Origin: an uncultured Holdemania sp.
Lineage (GTDB): Bacteria > Bacillota_I > Bacilli_A > Erysipelotrichales > Erysipelotrichaceae
Direction of reading: 5' to 3'
DNA length: 61,074 bases
NCBI GenBank assembly: GCA_904395815.1
Contig: CAJFOC010000007.1
Location: forward strand, 1 to 61,074
A model generated the notes under the pieces. The model did not search any database. It was not told where the DNA came from and saw nothing but the letters and a program-made list of their open reading frames with translations. Both the position numbers and the translations under genes were made by a program. Positions 47,942-57,392 of this stretch are shown one piece after another. Each line of letters opens with the position of its first letter. Position 1 is the stretch's first letter.

Positions 47942-50017
47942 ATGAGTAGTTTGAACAAACTGAAAGACATTCTCCGACAACAGGAACAGCTGCACCGGTA
48001 TCCGATCAACTATACGATTCCCGAATTGTGGGATTGCGACCACATCGCCGTTCAGTCCGGCGGGCTGCCTGTGGGAAACGGAGAAATTATCGTCAATCCC
48101 TTTCGTTTTTTTGCCGATCTGATCGATCACTGGCTGAAAGACAGGGATGCTTCCGATGCCGCCACTCCCTATTACCGCCATCATACTCTTCCCAAAGAGC
48201 TTCGCAAAGGCAACTGGATTCGCCAGAGCTTTATCTATTCCTGTATGATCCGCAGCTCGGGAAGCTGGGATCATGATCGCAGCGGCAAGCTGGAAGAGGC
48301 CGATCTGTACGGGCTGCAGGAAAACGGTACTTTTGTCAAAACGCTGGCTTTGCTTCCGCTGTTGAAAAAAATGGGTATTGATACGCTGTACCTGCTTCCG
48401 GTTATGAAGTATTCGCGGAAAAACAAAAAAGGAGAGTTAGGTTCGCCTTACAGCGTCAAGAATTTCTTTGAGCTGGACAGCAGCCTGAAAGATCCCATGA
48501 CATGTGACCAGATGTCCGTCGATGAAGAATTTCAGGCGCTGGTGGAGGCGTGTCATCTGCTGGATATCAAAGTTATCATCGATATCATTCCGCGAACCAA
48601 CGCCATCGACTCCGATTTGATCGCGGAGCATCCCGACTGGTTTTACTGGATAGAAAGCAACGTGCTGGAAGGTTACCGGCCGCCGCTGGTTCCAGGGGTA
48701 GAACCGGGGGTATCCGCCCAGCAGCAATACCTGGAAAAAATCTATGCCAGCCGGGAAGTGCTGCAGCACATCCGGAAATTCCGTCCGTCTCCACAACAGA
48801 GAGATCCGGAAAAATGGAAAGCGCTGATTCGCAGCTGGAAACGGGGAAAACAGGATCTTTCCGACCTGATCCGGCAGCGCTTTGGAATTACGGTCGCTCC
48901 GGCTTTCAGCGACTGCATCAACGATCCTCAGCCAGCCTGGAGCGACATTACCTTTTTCCGGATGTATCTGGATCATCCGGCAGCGTCGCAGCCCTATCTT
49001 CCTGAAAACGAGGAAATCGCGCCTTACATTCTGTACGATGTGGCCAAAAGCAGCCTGAATCCGGGCAACATTCCCAATCAGCCGCTGTGGGACATGCTGG
49101 AAAGCATCATTCCGTTTTATCAGGAAAAATTCGGCATTGACGGCGCGCGCATTGATATGGGGCATGCGCTGCCATTGCCGCTGGTTCACAACATCATCAG
49201 CCGGGCAAGAGAAGTGGATCCGGATTTCTGTTTTATCGCGGAGGAGCTGTCAAAAGACAACGCTCAGATTTCGGTGGAAAAAGGCTACAACATGATCGCA
49301 GGCAACGGGTTTACCGAACTGACACGGCCGCGGGAAGATCGTCTGAACGCCTTTGCCTATGGCGCCCTGAATCTTCCCTGCCCGATGTTTGCCGCCGGAG
49401 AAACCCATGATACGCCGCGGTTAAGCGCCCGTGAGGGAGGAAGAACATTTTGCCGGATGATCACGCTTCTGGATCTGTTTCTTCCCCATTGCGTTCCGTT
49501 TCTGAATTCCGGACAGGAAGTCTATGAAAAACAGCCGATGAATACCGGACTGGATTGCCGGGCGGATGAACACCTGCAGCTTGATCCCAGCGATCCGTTT
49601 TACCGCAAGCTGGCTCTGTTTGACCGCTATGCTTTCCATCTTACCGATCCGGATCGCTGGCAATTGCCTCTGCTTCTGGAAAAAGCCTCGGCGATCCGCC
49701 GGAAATATCGTTCAGCGATGCTGAACGACAACAGCATCATTCCGCTGATGTTTGAAGGTCCCTGGATTCCGGCGGTCGGATTTGGCTATGCTTTACGCCG
49801 CTCCATGATTCTTGTCATTGCCAATCATGATCTGAACGCGCCGCGGGATCACCTGATTCAGCTCTGGAATTTACCGCAGCGTTTTCTTGATCATGATACG
49901 CAAGCCCGCCTGATCTTTTCCAGCGAACAGGCCGAATCCTATCTTCATTTTGACAATCATACCCTGACGACCCGATTTCTTCCGGGAGAAGTCAAGATTT
50001 TCGAAATCCGGCTGTAA
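47942..50017 (+). CDS. GH13-family glycoside hydrolase or transferase
   Basis: A 691-residue alpha-amylase-superfamily enzyme without signal peptide. Region II is FGIDGARIDMGHAL (nucleophile Asp405), region III FIAEEL (acid/base Glu434 or Glu435) and region IV GETHDTPR (Asp490). A large insertion of about 100 residues (240-345) separates barrel strands. A small beta domain forms the C terminus. It acts inside the cell on alpha-glucans or maltose-type sugars, with overall shape similar to maltosyltransferases, but I cannot assign the reaction. AAGGAG lies 8 nt before the ATG. Confidence 0.85.
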   Translation: MSSLNKLKDILRQQEQLHRYPINYTIPELWDCDHIAVQSGGLPVGNGEIIVNPFRFFADLIDHWLKDRDASDAATPYYRHHTLPKELRKGNWIRQSFIYSCMIRSSGSWDHDRSGKLEEADLYGLQENGTFVKTLALLPLLKKMGIDTLYLLPVMKYSRKNKKGELGSPYSVKNFFELDSSLKDPMTCDQMSVDEEFQALVEACHLLDIKVIIDIIPRTNAIDSDLIAEHPDWFYWIESNVLEGYRPPLVPGVEPGVSAQQQYLEKIYASREVLQHIRKFRPSPQQRDPEKWKALIRSWKRGKQDLSDLIRQRFGITVAPAFSDCINDPQPAWSDITFFRMYLDHPAASQPYLPENEEIAPYILYDVAKSSLNPGNIPNQPLWDMLESIIPFYQEKFGIDGARIDMGHALPLPLVHNIISRAREVDPDFCFIAEELSKDNAQISVEKGYNMIAGNGFTELTRPREDRLNAFAYGALNLPCPMFAAGETHDTPRLSAREGGRTFCRMITLLDLFLPHCVPFLNSGQEVYEKQPMNTGLDCRADEHLQLDPSDPFYRKLALFDRYAFHLTDPDRWQLPLLLEKASAIRRKYRSAMLNDNSIIPLMFEGPWIPAVGFGYALRRSMILVIANHDLNAPRDHLIQLWNLPQRFLDHDTQARLIFSSEQAESYLHFDNHTLTTRFLPGEVKIFEIRL

Positions 50018-50043
50018 TGTTTCTTTATGCCAGCCCGACAAAA

Positions 50044-50085
50044 AACCGGAGTATTTTGCCATACAACGGCAGTACTCCGGTCTTT
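50044..50085. terminator. Terminator between GH13 and hydrolase genes
   Basis: ACCGGAGTA and TACTCCGGT pair around a 17-nt loop. T-runs occur on both strands, so it serves both convergent genes. Confidence 0.85.
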
Positions 50086-50095
50086 TTGTTCTCGT

Positions 50096-51439
50096 TCAAT
50101 CGCTGAAATCATGGCGGTTCCCCGGCTGATTCTGCAGCGTTTCAATCCAGGCGGCGATGTCGTCGGCCACTTCCTCACTGACATGCCGCTCTGCCTCGTC
50201 ATGATTTTCCGCAGAAGTCGGATCTGGCATAAACCAATGATCCAGAGCAGGATACAGTTTGAATTCCGCCTGCGGATATTCTTCCAGCGCGGTCTGCCAA
50301 AGTGAATAGTCCGCCTCGGTTGTAATCTGCGTGTCCTTTTCTCCCTGCAGAACAAGAATCGGCATCGTCTGCAGCGCGTCCAGATAATTCATGCCGCAGG
50401 CCTGATTGAGCGAATACCAGTATCCTGAAGGCTGTCCCAGAATCATCTGAGAAGGAGTCTTTTCTTCCAGCTGACGTATCCGTTTTAGCTCCAGCGCATA
50501 CTGACTGAGCGCCGCCTGTTTTTCTTCCTCTGTCATGGCCGATTCCGACTCAACCTGCGCTGCCAGCTGATCTGCCAGCACCTCATCCGCCGGCCGCAGC
50601 GTTCCGGCCAGCGAAATGACCCCGGACAGTTCCGGATGATCCGCCGCAATTCTCGGGATCAGCATGCCGCCCAGACCATGACCTGCGACAAAGATCTGCC
50701 GGTTATTGACGCTGTCCATTTCGCCAACCAGCCGGATTGCCTCATCGACCGCTTCAAGCACTTCCGTTTCAATGGTCATCTGTGCCTCCGCCTGCCATGG
50801 ATCCGTATCCCGTGACGAAGAATAGCGTAACGTCGCAATGCCGCGCTGTGCCAGCGCATGCGCCAGATCGGCCAGCGGCCGAGCCGTGTCGTCGCCGCCA
50901 GCTCCATCCATATCGTGCTGCCTGGATCCATGAAACACAATCACCACCGGAGGTTGTTCCTCCTGTTTGGGCAGCGTCAGTTTCCCTGTCAGCTGCGTTT
51001 CAATCTGTACCGGAACTTCCTGATAGAATTCCGTTTCCTCCATCGGCCGTACCCTGGCGGAAAAATCCAGCTGAATGCCCGTGATGGTCCCATCGCGCTG
51101 AACCACCGCCGACAGCTGCAGTCCCTGATGTTCATAATCGGCGCGCAGAGTACACAGCCACTGTTTTTGCCGCTGCTGAACGTCAACGATGTCAATGCCG
51201 CGGTATTCTCCAAGCTGAGAAACCATCTGATGCCATTTGTTTTTCAGCACCGTCTCATTCACCTGAGCCGCCAGTTTCTCATCCATCCGCGCGACCACCG
51301 CTGAAAAATCTCCGCTTTGCAGCTGTTCAAAGACCTGCCGTGTGTTTTCTGCCAGCTGCTGTCTGTCCGGTGTGGCGATCGGCTGACAACCGCTCAGGAA
51401 AAAAGCCGCCATGCAAAACCTGATCCATGCTTTCCGCAT
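50096..51439 (-). CDS. DUF3887-alpha/beta-hydrolase lipoprotein lacking the nucleophile Ser
   Basis: A 447-residue lipoprotein (lipobox FLSGC, Cys18). A DUF3887-type domain (about 25-125) precedes an alpha/beta-hydrolase domain (about 145-440). VIVFHGSRQHD forms the oxyanion region, with Asp in LQGEKDTQ and His in PALDHWF. The nucleophile elbow reads VAGHGLGGM, so Gly255 replaces the expected Ser (codon GGT where AGT is expected). It is therefore probably not a normal serine esterase. The ATG at 51439 has AGGAGG upstream. Confidence 0.82.
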   Translation of the reverse strand: MRKAWIRFCMAAFFLSGCQPIATPDRQQLAENTRQVFEQLQSGDFSAVVARMDEKLAAQVNETVLKNKWHQMVSQLGEYRGIDIVDVQQRQKQWLCTLRADYEHQGLQLSAVVQRDGTITGIQLDFSARVRPMEETEFYQEVPVQIETQLTGKLTLPKQEEQPPVVIVFHGSRQHDMDGAGGDDTARPLADLAHALAQRGIATLRYSSSRDTDPWQAEAQMTIETEVLEAVDEAIRLVGEMDSVNNRQIFVAGHGLGGMLIPRIAADHPELSGVISLAGTLRPADEVLADQLAAQVESESAMTEEEKQAALSQYALELKRIRQLEEKTPSQMILGQPSGYWYSLNQACGMNYLDALQTMPILVLQGEKDTQITTEADYSLWQTALEEYPQAEFKLYPALDHWFMPDPTSAENHDEAERHVSEEVADDIAAWIETLQNQPGNRHDFSD

Positions 51440-51634
51440 CCGTTTTTGCCTCCTGTTTTTGCCTGATCCTTCTCTTTTCAGATTAGCCAAATTCGCAATC
51501 GAAGTCAATGCATGCCCCGCTTTCAGCGCCATTCTCCTGATCGTTTTTTGAACTGTCAGTTTTTCAGAACACAAAATTGTGCAGCTATCGACGAATTTCC
51601 CGGGAAATTTTTCCTGTTGACGAACCGTTCACCC

Positions 51635-52981
51635 TCACTGAAACGCCCGTTGCCAGTCCAGCCGCCGATAAGCGACCAGAAAAGCTGCCGAGCTCATCAG
51701 CCACGTCAGCGGATAGGCCCAGAAGACGATGTCGATGACCGGAACAAAATGAACGGCAATCGTAATGAAAGTCACTCTTGCCAGACACCAGGTCAGCAGC
51801 ATCACCAGCATCGGTACAGTCGATTTCCCCGCGCCCCGCAAAATGGCTGCCATGCAATGCGAAAAAGCCAGCAGGAAGAAAAACAGTGCGGAAGTTCTCG
51901 CCCTTCCCGTTCCGATCTGAATCACCTCGGCGTCCTGACTGAACAGCCCGATCAGCATCGGCGCTCCGATAAAGATGATGATTCCGATAATTTCCGCCAG
52001 CGTCATGGAACACAGGATACCAAAGCGCGCTCCTTTTTTGGCCCGTTCTGTTTTCTGCGCTCCCAGATTCTGTCCGACAAACGTCGTCAGCGCCATGGTA
52101 AAGCTGGTGATCGGCAAAAAGCCGAATCCTTCGATTTTGGAGAAAGCGCCGCAGCCGGCCATGGCTGACTGACCAAAAGCGTTGATATTGGACTGGACGA
52201 CGACATTGGCAAATCCGATGATCGAATTCTGCAATCCCGAAGGCAGACCGAATCGGACAATCTGTTTCAGCATCGGCAAATCAAACCGGATGCGGCTTAC
52301 CACCACCCGGTAGGTATCCCGGGTTTTCATCAGACGGCGCAGGCACAGTCCGGCGCTGAGCAGCTGCGACACAATCGTCGCAAACGCGGCAGATCCCACG
52401 CCCATATCCAATCCTGCCACAAACAACAGATCCAGCACGACATTGGTGATTGATGAAACTATTAAATAAATCAGAGGATGGCGGCTGTCGCCAGCTGCCT
52501 GCAGAATGCCGACAAACACGTTGTACATGACAAATCCCAGCGAGCCGGCAAAATAAACACGGAAATACGTCACCGAAAGGTCAAGCACCTCCGCCGGAGT
52601 CCCCATCCAGATCAGAATCTGCGGCGCCAGTACCACGCCCACCACCGTCAGAATCAAACTGGATACCAATCCCAGCGCGACGATCGTATGCACCGCCCGC
52701 TCCACGCTCTGCGCGTCTTTCGCGCCATAATAACGCGCGATGACCACGCCGGCGCCCAGCGCGATGCCGTTAAAAAAGCCGACCAGCAGATAAATCAGAT
52801 TCCCCGAAGAGCTGACCGCCGCCAGCGCTTCGCTGCCCAGAAAATTACCGACGATCAGCGAATCGACCGTGTTGTACAGTTGCTGAAACAAGTTGCCGAA
52901 AAGGATCGGCATGGCGAAAAAGACAATTTTTTTCCAGATCGTCCCCTCTGTCATCAAAACCCCCGACTCTGATCGAGCCAT
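51635..52981 (-). CDS. MATE-family efflux transporter (2)
   Basis: A 448-residue MATE transporter with about 12 membrane segments. The N terminus FFAMPILFGNLFQQLYNTVD and VVIARYYGAKD are typical of the NorM/DinF-like clade in Firmicutes. The substrate is unknown. GGAGGG precedes the ATG by 6 nt. It is not closely similar to the MATE at 24216-25607. The hairpin at 53050-53099 separates it from the ABC operon. Confidence 0.9.
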   Translation of the reverse strand: MARSESGVLMTEGTIWKKIVFFAMPILFGNLFQQLYNTVDSLIVGNFLGSEALAAVSSSGNLIYLLVGFFNGIALGAGVVIARYYGAKDAQSVERAVHTIVALGLVSSLILTVVGVVLAPQILIWMGTPAEVLDLSVTYFRVYFAGSLGFVMYNVFVGILQAAGDSRHPLIYLIVSSITNVVLDLLFVAGLDMGVGSAAFATIVSQLLSAGLCLRRLMKTRDTYRVVVSRIRFDLPMLKQIVRFGLPSGLQNSIIGFANVVVQSNINAFGQSAMAGCGAFSKIEGFGFLPITSFTMALTTFVGQNLGAQKTERAKKGARFGILCSMTLAEIIGIIIFIGAPMLIGLFSQDAEVIQIGTGRARTSALFFFLLAFSHCMAAILRGAGKSTVPMLVMLLTWCLARVTFITIAVHFVPVIDIVFWAYPLTWLMSSAAFLVAYRRLDWQRAFQ

Positions 52982-53049
52982 CGCAATCCCTCCTCAATCT
53001 GTCAAAAACTCCCTTTGATTATAAACCCTGAAGTCAACTTCAAGTCAAC

Positions 53050-53099
53050 AAAAGGAACATGCACCTTCATCTTCCTTTCGGAATGTGAGGTGCATGTTC
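53050..53099 (-). terminator. Terminator of the MarR-ABC exporter operon
   Basis: GAACATGCACCT and AGGTGCATGTTC (53055-53099) form a 12-bp stem with a 21-nt loop; CTTTTG follows on the minus strand. Confidence 0.75.
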
Positions 53100-53101
53100 T
53101 G

Positions 53102-54997
53102 TCAGTCATTTTCAATCAATCCTGTATACAGCTGATAATAAACTCCCTTTTTCTCCATCAGGCGTTCATGGTTGCCGCGTTCAATAATCCGGCCGTGATC
53201 CATGACCATGATCGCATGAGAGTTCTTAATCGTACTCAGCCGATGCGCAATGACAAACGTCGTTCTGCCGCTCATCAGTTTGTCCATGCCTTCCTGAACC
53301 AGTTTTTCAGTCCGCGAGTCGATGGATGAGGTCGCCTCATCCAGAATCAATACCGGCGGATTGGCCAGCGCAGCGCGGGCGATCGACAGAAGCTGACGCT
53401 GTCCCTGCGACAGAGAAGAACCGTCCCGGGTCAGCCATGTGTCATAGCCGTTTTCCAGATGCTTGATAAAGTAATGGGCATTGGCCAGTTTGGCGGCCGC
53501 CACCACTTCTTCATGCGTCGCTTCCGGGCGGGCATATTTGATATTGTCCTCGATCGTTCCTGTGAACAGGTGCGTATCCTGCAGGACAATGCCCAGCGAA
53601 CGGCGCAGATCATCCTTGCGAATCAGCTTGACATCGATACCGTCATAGGTAATGGTTCCCTGCTGCACATCATAGAAACGGTTGATCAGATTGGTCATCG
53701 TCGTCTTGCCGGCGCCGGTCGCACCGACAAAGGCCAGCTTCTGACCTGGTTCCGCAAACAGTTCAATGTTATGCAGAACCGGCTTTCCTTCAACATAGGA
53801 GAAGGTCACATCGTGGAAGCGCACATCGCCGATCAGCTTGACATAGCTGACGCTGCCATCAGGATGCGGATGCTTCCAGGCCCAGACACCGGTAGGATGG
53901 TCGGCCTCGCTCAGCGTCCCGTCGCTGTGTTCTTCCGCGTTGACCAGCGTTACCTTGCCTTCGTCCACTTCCGGTTTCTGATCGATCAGTTCGAAAACAC
54001 GCTCCGCACCGGCCATCGCCATGATCACCGAATTCAGCTGCTGGGAAATCTGGTTCAGCGGACCGTTGAACGATTTGTTCAGCGCCAGGAAAGAAGCCAG
54101 ACCGCCCAGCGTCAGACCGCCGATGCCGTTCAGCGCCAGCATGCCGCCGATGAAAGCGCACAGAACATAGGAGATGTTGCCGAGGTTGCCGACAATCGGC
54201 ATCAGGATGTTCGCATAGCGATTGGCTTTATAAGAAGCCTCGCACAGCTCGTTGTTGATGGCTGTGAATTCCTCGATGGCCTTGTCCTCATGGGTAAAGA
54301 CCTTGACCACCTTGGCTCCTTCCATCATTTCTTCAATATAACCGTTTTCCACACCCAGCTGCCGCTGCTGCGCGCCGAAATACCGGCCCGATTTCCGCAT
54401 GATCTTGCGCAGCGCAAACTGCATGATCACCACCATGAACAGGCTGACCAGCGTCAGCGGAACGCTCATCACGATCATGGAGAAAAAGACGGAAACGATC
54501 GTGAACAGCGATGAGAGAAACTGCGGAATGCTTTGCGAGATGACCTGCCGCAGCGTATCGATATCGTTGGTATATACCGACATGATATCACCATGAGCAT
54601 GGGTGTCAAAATACTGAATCGGCAGCTTTTCCATATGGCTGAACAAATCGTTACGCAGATCATTCATCGTCCCCTGCGAAATGACGACGAGAATTTTCTG
54701 ATAAATGAAATTGGCGATGACGCCGATCATGTAAATGCAGGCCATCATGCACAGCGTACGGAACAGCGGCGCAAAATCCGGATTGGCCTGACCGATCAGC
54801 GGCATGATGTACCCGTCGATCAGCGTTCTCATAAAGACAGAAGAAGCGACGCTGGCCAACGCGGAAATGATAATGCAGATCACTACGATAAGATAACGGA
54901 ACTTGTAACGGGACAATACATAGCCCATCAGCCGTTTCAGAATCCGGGTATTCAGCTTTTCCCCGTTGGTTCCTACATTGCGCGGACGGTTACTCAT
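53102..54997 (-). CDS. ABC exporter subunit B (fused TMD-NBD)
   Basis: A 631-residue half-transporter. Six membrane segments (about 45-345) precede a nucleotide-binding domain with Walker A VGATGAGKTT, signature LSQGQRQLLSIARA, Walker B LILDEATSSID and the H-loop His. A non-typical insertion (HSDGTLSEADHPTGVWAWKH) lies before the NBD. The start overlaps the first subunit gene by 8 nt, so the two form a heterodimeric multidrug-type exporter. AAAGGAGG precedes the ATG at 54997. Confidence 0.93.
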   Translation of the reverse strand: MSNRPRNVGTNGEKLNTRILKRLMGYVLSRYKFRYLIVVICIIISALASVASSVFMRTLIDGYIMPLIGQANPDFAPLFRTLCMMACIYMIGVIANFIYQKILVVISQGTMNDLRNDLFSHMEKLPIQYFDTHAHGDIMSVYTNDIDTLRQVISQSIPQFLSSLFTIVSVFFSMIVMSVPLTLVSLFMVVIMQFALRKIMRKSGRYFGAQQRQLGVENGYIEEMMEGAKVVKVFTHEDKAIEEFTAINNELCEASYKANRYANILMPIVGNLGNISYVLCAFIGGMLALNGIGGLTLGGLASFLALNKSFNGPLNQISQQLNSVIMAMAGAERVFELIDQKPEVDEGKVTLVNAEEHSDGTLSEADHPTGVWAWKHPHPDGSVSYVKLIGDVRFHDVTFSYVEGKPVLHNIELFAEPGQKLAFVGATGAGKTTMTNLINRFYDVQQGTITYDGIDVKLIRKDDLRRSLGIVLQDTHLFTGTIEDNIKYARPEATHEEVVAAAKLANAHYFIKHLENGYDTWLTRDGSSLSQGQRQLLSIARAALANPPVLILDEATSSIDSRTEKLVQEGMDKLMSGRTTFVIAHRLSTIKNSHAIMVMDHGRIIERGNHERLMEKKGVYYQLYTGLIEND

Positions 54998-56723
54998 CGT
55001 CGTCGCCTCCTTTCTTCTGAGTCTCATAGACTTCCTGATACATGGCGTTGCTTGCCAGCAGCTGCTGGTGTGTGCCGATGCCGTTGATCCGGCCTTCGTC
55101 CAGGACAATGATCCGGTCGGCATCCTCAATGGAGGAAATCCGCTGCGAGATGATGATCTTGGTCGTGTCCGGAATGTCTTCCCGGAACGCCTTGCGGATC
55201 TGACTGTCCGTCCGCGTATCCACCGCGCTGGTGGAATCGTCCAGAATCAGTACTTTCGGCTTTTTCAGCAGCGCGCGGGCAATACACAGTCGCTGTTTCT
55301 GACCGCCGGATACATTGGTTCCGCCCTGTTCGATATAGGTGTCGTATTTCTTAGGGAACCCCTGGATGAATTCATCCGCACAGGCCAGCTTGCAGGCCTC
55401 CAGCATTTCCTCATCCGTCGCCTGTTCGTTACCCCAGCGCAGGTTGTCCTTGATCGTTCCTGAAAACAGCACGTTTTTCTGCAATACCATCGCGACGCTG
55501 TTGCGCAGCGTGTCCAGATCATAATCGCGGACATCGACGCCGCCGACGCGCACCGTTCCTTCCGAAACGTCATACAGCCGCGGAATCAAATTCATCAGCG
55601 TGGATTTGCTGGAACCGGTCGGACCCAGGATACCGATCGTTTCACCGGGCCGGATACTCAGATTGATATCCGAAAGCACATACTTGTCTTCGCCCTGATA
55701 ATAGCCGAAGCTGACATGATCAAATTCAATGGAACCGTCAGCCACTTCCATCACCGGATGTTCCGGGTTGACAATGCTTGGCTTTTCTTCCAGAATCTCA
55801 TGAATTCGCCGTGCGGAAGCCAGCGACATGCTGAGCATGACAAAGATCATCGACAGCATCATCAGACTCATCAGGATATTCATCGTATAGGTAAACATGC
55901 TCATCAACTCGCCGGTTGTCAGCGAACTGCCCACGATCATCTGCGCTCCCAGCCAGCTCAGCGCCAGAATGCAGCCATACATCGTCAGCTGCATCACCGG
56001 GCTGTTGAAGACCAGGATATTCTCAGCCTTCATGAACATCGCTTTCAGGTTGCCCGCAGCCTTGCGGAATTTGGAAATTTCCGCTTCTTCCTTCACATAC
56101 GCTTTAACAACCCGGATGTTGGTGACATTTTCCTGAACGCTGGCGTTGAGATCATCGTATTTTCTGAATGTCCGGTTGAACATCGGATATGATTTCAGCG
56201 TGATGAACCCCAGCACGATGGCCAGAAAGATCATCGCCACCAGGAAGATCAGCGCCAGTTCGGCGTTGATATAAAAAGTCATGCACATGGCGACGATCAG
56301 CATCAGCGGCGCCCGCACGCACATCCGCAAGACCATCTGATAAGCATTCTGAACATTGGTCGCATCGGTCATCATGCGGGTCACAAGACCGGAGGTGGAA
56401 TACTTGTCGATATTCGCAAACGAAAACCTCTGAATATTCTCAAACATGGCCTGGCGCAGGTTTTTTACAAAACCGCTGGAAGCGTAAGCCGCATAATTAC
56501 CGCTCTGAGCACCGCAAAACAAGGAAATAAACGCGCACACCAGCATCAGGCTGCCGTATTTGAATACCTGAGACATGTCTCCCTGATTCACGCCGTAATC
56601 GATGATAAACGACATCAGAAACGGAAGCATCAGTTCCATAATGACTTCGCCTACCATGAACAGCGGCGCCAGGATGGAAGCCTTCTTGTATCCCCTGACT
56701 TCCTTCAATAACCGTTGAATCAT
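54990..56723 (-). CDS. ABC exporter subunit A (fused TMD-NBD)
   Basis: A 577-residue half-transporter with six membrane segments (about 15-300) and an NBD. Walker A is LGPTGSSKST, with Ser in place of the usual Gly before Lys. The signature is VSGGQKQRLCIARA. Walker B is LILDDSTSAVD, where Asp replaces the catalytic Glu, so this is the degenerate ATP site typical of heterodimeric exporters. The ATG at 56723 has AAAGGAG. Its gene lies 46 bp after the MarR gene. Confidence 0.93.
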   Translation of the reverse strand: MIQRLLKEVRGYKKASILAPLFMVGEVIMELMLPFLMSFIIDYGVNQGDMSQVFKYGSLMLVCAFISLFCGAQSGNYAAYASSGFVKNLRQAMFENIQRFSFANIDKYSTSGLVTRMMTDATNVQNAYQMVLRMCVRAPLMLIVAMCMTFYINAELALIFLVAMIFLAIVLGFITLKSYPMFNRTFRKYDDLNASVQENVTNIRVVKAYVKEEAEISKFRKAAGNLKAMFMKAENILVFNSPVMQLTMYGCILALSWLGAQMIVGSSLTTGELMSMFTYTMNILMSLMMLSMIFVMLSMSLASARRIHEILEEKPSIVNPEHPVMEVADGSIEFDHVSFGYYQGEDKYVLSDINLSIRPGETIGILGPTGSSKSTLMNLIPRLYDVSEGTVRVGGVDVRDYDLDTLRNSVAMVLQKNVLFSGTIKDNLRWGNEQATDEEMLEACKLACADEFIQGFPKKYDTYIEQGGTNVSGGQKQRLCIARALLKKPKVLILDDSTSAVDTRTDSQIRKAFREDIPDTTKIIISQRISSIEDADRIIVLDEGRINGIGTHQQLLASNAMYQEVYETQKKGGDDDE

Positions 56724-56769
56724 AAAATTCTCCTTTCCTTCTTTCTTGCGCAGGCAGTCCTGCGATTCA

Positions 56770-57213
56770 TCATTCAAGATTTTTCTTTATACGATCCAGA
56801 ACATAAAAAAAGTGGCTGAGATCTTCCTGGGTCAGGCCCTGCTTCAGCAGCGCCTCCATTCGGGTCATGTTATTTTTCATCATGGAATCCAGTTTCAGCG
56901 CCTTTTCCGTCAGCACCAGCTTCTTCAGCCGCGCATCCTGCGCTACCGGCTGGCGAATCAGATATCCGTCCCGCTCCAGCACATTCAGAATCTGACTTGC
57001 AGTGGAACGCCTGATTTTCAGCTCCTTTTCCACATCCTTCTGAAAGATTCCCTTTTCATCCTCCTGATGCTTGATCAGAAAACAGATGATATGCGTCTGG
57101 ACCCAGGTCAAAGTACACTGATCCTCCATCCGAAAAAACTCCATTTTACGATGAATGAGCTGATTGACGATTCTGAATTCAGAACCGATGTCTCTTTCCA
57201 TCACTTCGCTCAT
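56770..57213 (-). CDS. MarR-family repressor of the ABC exporter
   Basis: A 147-residue MarR-type winged-helix regulator (DNA-binding part about 45-110: KDVEKELKIRRSTASQILN and ERDGYLIRQP). It is first in the operon with the two exporter subunits. A palindrome over the promoter suggests autorepression relieved by an export substrate. Confidence 0.9.
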   Translation of the reverse strand: MSEVMERDIGSEFRIVNQLIHRKMEFFRMEDQCTLTWVQTHIICFLIKHQEDEKGIFQKDVEKELKIRRSTASQILNVLERDGYLIRQPVAQDARLKKLVLTEKALKLDSMMKNNMTRMEALLKQGLTQEDLSHFFYVLDRIKKNLE

Positions 57214-57229
57214 GCACTCACCTCTTTTT

Positions 57230-57272
57230 TGTTAGGACACTAACATTTTACTCAGTTTCAGCGTCTTGTCAA
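57230..57272 (-). promoter_or_regulatory. marR promoter with palindromic operator
   Basis: Minus-strand TTGACA (57267-57272), 16-bp spacer, TAAAAT (57245-57250). TGTTAG-GACA-CTAACA (57230-57245) is a perfect 6-bp inverted repeat directly downstream of and touching the -10 box, the expected place for a MarR autorepressor. Confidence 0.75.
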
Positions 57273-57319
57273 CAGAATGTTGATTTTCTTTAATAAATCT
57301 TTTTTCACGAATCCGAGTT

Positions 57320-57350
57320 AAAGGCTGCGCTTCTTTCGCCCAGCCTTTTT
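57320..57350 (+). terminator. Terminator-like hairpin upstream of the PG-binding gene
   Basis: AAAGGCTG and CAGCCTTT pair with a 13-nt loop, followed by TTTTTG on the plus strand. No plus-strand gene precedes it, but a possible promoter (TTGTCA at 57266-57271, 17 bp, TTTAAT) does, so it may attenuate the gene at 57393. Confidence 0.55.
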
Positions 57351-57392
57351 GCCGCCTGTCTCATACAGTGATAGAGGAAGGAGGTGACTACC

